Shown here piece by piece: positions 41,904-43,407 of a stretch of 43,407 nt of DNA. A program made the position numbers and the translations under genes. This DNA is from ZC4RG42 sp036676355 (GTDB lineage Bacteria > Pseudomonadota > Gammaproteobacteria > Burkholderiales > SG8-39): the NCBI GenBank assembly GCA_036676355.1, contig JAKFDA010000082.1, forward strand, positions 1-43,407, read 5' to 3'. The notes under the pieces are model-generated. The model ran no database searches, was not told where the DNA came from, and was given only the letters and a program-made list of their open reading frames with translations. Position 1 is the first letter of the stretch. Each line of letters starts with the position of its first letter.

Positions 41904-42668
41904 ATGCGAATCAACGATCAGGCCGAAGGTTTGCGCAAGTTGTTCTCGCGCAGCAGTCCAACGGTGCTGCCGATCCTTGTGCCGGGCGGAGGACAGGGCG
42001 CGCTGGTGGCCAACCTGGCCATTGCGCTGGCGCGTGGCGGGCGCGAAGTGCTGCTCGTGGATGCGACTCCCGGTGAAGTCGCTGCCGCAATGGGCTTGCG
42101 TAGCCGCTATGAGCTCGCACATGTCGTCGCCGGCGACAAGCAGTTGTCCCAGATCACGCTGTCGCCGCTCGATCGTTTGCGCATCGTGCCTGCCGCGCGT
42201 GCGCTGGCCGATGTCGATCGACTCGATCGGTGGCTCACGGCGCTGGCGTCGCAACTGACGCCGGAAGCCGACCTGGTCATCGTCTATCAACGCGCGGCCA
42301 CCGCAATGCTCGACGGCGATCTGCTCGTCGCCGCATCGCCGGCGCCGGAGGCGATCAAACGCACTTACGCCGAACTGAAGCGCATGAAGCGCAGTCGCGG
42401 ACGACTGCGCCTGGTCGTGTCGCACGCAGCGGATGAGCGGGGCGCGCGCACGCTGCATCGCGTGCTGGACGAGACCACGCAGCGTTATCTGGGCGAAGGC
42501 ATCGACTGGGCGGGTTTCGTGCCGAACGATGTTTCGCTGCGGCGCGCCGAAGCGGCGTTGCGACCGGTATTCGATATCGATACAGACGCCTCGTCCGCGC
42601 TCGCGCTGATCGCGCTGGGGCGTTCACTCGACAACTGGGAACTGCCGCGGCTCGCCGCGGCGCATTGA
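41904..42668 (+). CDS. flhG: FlhG/FleN-like protein with degenerate nucleotide-binding site
   Basis: The protein has 254 residues from ATG 41904, one base after the flhF stop. The N-terminal DQAEGLR (5-11) matches the DQAxxLR motif by which FlhG stimulates FlhF GTPase. The MinD/ParA-type fold is recognisable (VLPILVPGGG..., VANLAIALARGGREVLLVDAT). The P-loop, however, reads GGGQGALVANL where active members have KGGVGKT. Both lysines are gone. The later LIDTxAG switch region reads VIVYQRAAT. It therefore looks like a pseudo-ATPase. Its place between flhF and fliA is canonical. Confidence 0.88.
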   Translation: MRINDQAEGLRKLFSRSSPTVLPILVPGGGQGALVANLAIALARGGREVLLVDATPGEVAAAMGLRSRYELAHVVAGDKQLSQITLSPLDRLRIVPAARALADVDRLDRWLTALASQLTPEADLVIVYQRAATAMLDGDLLVAASPAPEAIKRTYAELKRMKRSRGRLRLVVSHAADERGARTLHRVLDETTQRYLGEGIDWAGFVPNDVSLRRAEAALRPVFDIDTDASSALALIALGRSLDNWELPRLAAAH

Positions 42669-42680
42669 ACAACGGGATAC

Positions 42681-43391
42681 ATGTATACCGCCGCCGGAAT
42701 ACTCGACAAGGACGACACCGTCCGCCGCTTCGCACCGATGGTGAAACGTATGGCGCATCATCTCGCCGCGCGACTGCCGGCCAGCGTGCAGGTCGACGAT
42801 CTGCTGCAGGCGGGCCTGATCGGCCTGATGGATGCCGCGGGTCGCTTCGAGGAGTCGCAGGGCGTGCAATTCGAAACCTATGCCGCGCAGCGCGTGCGTG
42901 GCGCGATGCTCGACGAACTGCGTTCGAGTGACTGGCTGCCGCGTGGCGTGCGCAAGACGCAGCGTCAGATCGAGACCGCAATTGCGCGTCTGGAACAACA
43001 ACTCGGTCGCGCGGCGCAGGAAGCGGAAATCGCGGCCGAAATGGGTGTCAGCCTGAACGCCTATCAGACCATGCTGGGCGACGCGCACGGCGCGCAACTG
43101 GTGCATTACGACGATTCGGATGACGATCGCGACGATCATTTTTTCGAGCGCCGCTGCCCCGACGACGGGCCCCAACCGCCTGAGGCGTTGCACGATGCGC
43201 GTTTTCGCGCGGCGCTGGTAAGCGCGATCGAGAACCTGCCCGAGCGCGAAAAGATGCTCATGGGCCTGTACTACGAACAGGAACTCAACTTCAAGGAAAT
43301 CGCCGCGGTGTTCGGCGTGACCGAATCACGCGTGTGTCAGCTGCATAGTCAGGCCGTAGCGCGTTTGCGCGGCAAGCTCAAGGAGTGGTGA
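42681..43391 (+). CDS. fliA: Flagellar sigma factor FliA (sigma-28)
   Basis: The 236-residue protein has region 2 (DDLLQAGLIGLMDAAGRFEE, FETYAAQRVRGAMLDELRSSDWLPRGVR), region 3 and region 4 with a helix-turn-helix (LNFKEIAAVFGVTESRVCQLHSQAVARLR), all typical of FliA. It directs transcription of late flagellar genes; matching promoters are seen before fliC, motA and the HDOD gene. The ATG at 42681 follows flhG by 12 bp. Its anti-sigma factor FlgM is not in the window. Only 16 non-coding bases follow to the window end. Confidence 0.97.
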   Translation: MYTAAGILDKDDTVRRFAPMVKRMAHHLAARLPASVQVDDLLQAGLIGLMDAAGRFEESQGVQFETYAAQRVRGAMLDELRSSDWLPRGVRKTQRQIETAIARLEQQLGRAAQEAEIAAEMGVSLNAYQTMLGDAHGAQLVHYDDSDDDRDDHFFERRCPDDGPQPPEALHDARFRAALVSAIENLPEREKMLMGLYYEQELNFKEIAAVFGVTESRVCQLHSQAVARLRGKLKEW

Positions 43392-43407
43392 GCCTTCGGC
43401 GCCTGCC

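Noticed and set aside
1..43407. A defence, toxin-antitoxin, prophage or secondary-metabolite system
   Set aside because: All genes over the window are assigned to flagellar, chemotaxis, signalling or surface functions; no nuclease, transposase, integrase or toxin-like gene was recognised.

Overview
The window is a high-GC proteobacterial chromosome segment that holds most of a flagellar and chemotaxis supercluster. The combination of an FlhDC master regulator, CheZ, CheV, a PEP-CTERM surface protein and the order flhBA-flhF-flhG-fliA points to a betaproteobacterium. This is inferred from gene content only; I cannot assign a genus.

Layout. 1-5.9 kb is a flank: the 5' end of a cytochrome c maturation ABC gene (ccmA) on the minus strand, a very large orphan sensor histidine kinase with seven PAS domains, and a PEP-CTERM protein with a clear sigma-54 promoter and a terminator. 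5.9-17.5 kb (minus strand) is the rotor and export block, transcribed fliF-G-H-I-J-K then fliL-M-N-O-P-Q-R. fliE (17.7 kb, plus) diverges from fliF across a dyad that looks like an FlhD4C2 operator, the same arrangement as in E. coli. An HDOD-domain gene with its own sigma-28-type promoter follows fliE. 19.2-26.8 kb (minus) is the late filament block: fliC, flaG, fliD, fliS, fliT, a small proline-rich protein, a second FliK-like protein, an FlhB C-domain paralogue (FlhX type) and a YcgR-like c-di-GMP effector. 27.3-36.5 kb (plus) is flhDC, then motAB-cheV-cheY-cheZ-cheA-MCP behind a sigma-28-type promoter. 36.8-43.4 kb (plus) is flhB-flhA, then flhF-flhG-fliA, the sigma-28 gene itself.

How it works together. 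FlhDC would switch on the basal body and export genes (fliE/fliF). FliA, made from the last operon, would then drive fliC, motA and the HDOD gene, each of which has a recognisable sigma-28-type promoter. The filament block carries the chaperones and a candidate motility brake. Rod and hook genes (flg), flgM, cheW, cheR and cheB are not in the window.

Unusual features. FlhG keeps its N-terminal DQAxxLR motif but has lost its nucleotide-binding motifs. CheZ carries three copies of an acidic DLEALFDxxA motif, and a related motif sits in the linker of a CheA that lacks the P2 domain. Nearly every intergenic gap is filled by dispersed repeats: heptad arrays (SGAGAGC) bounding insert-like cassettes, CACAGAG inverted elements, and a TIR-bounded MITE-like element between fliI and fliJ. 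I found no CRISPR array, tRNA, rRNA, transposase or defence system.
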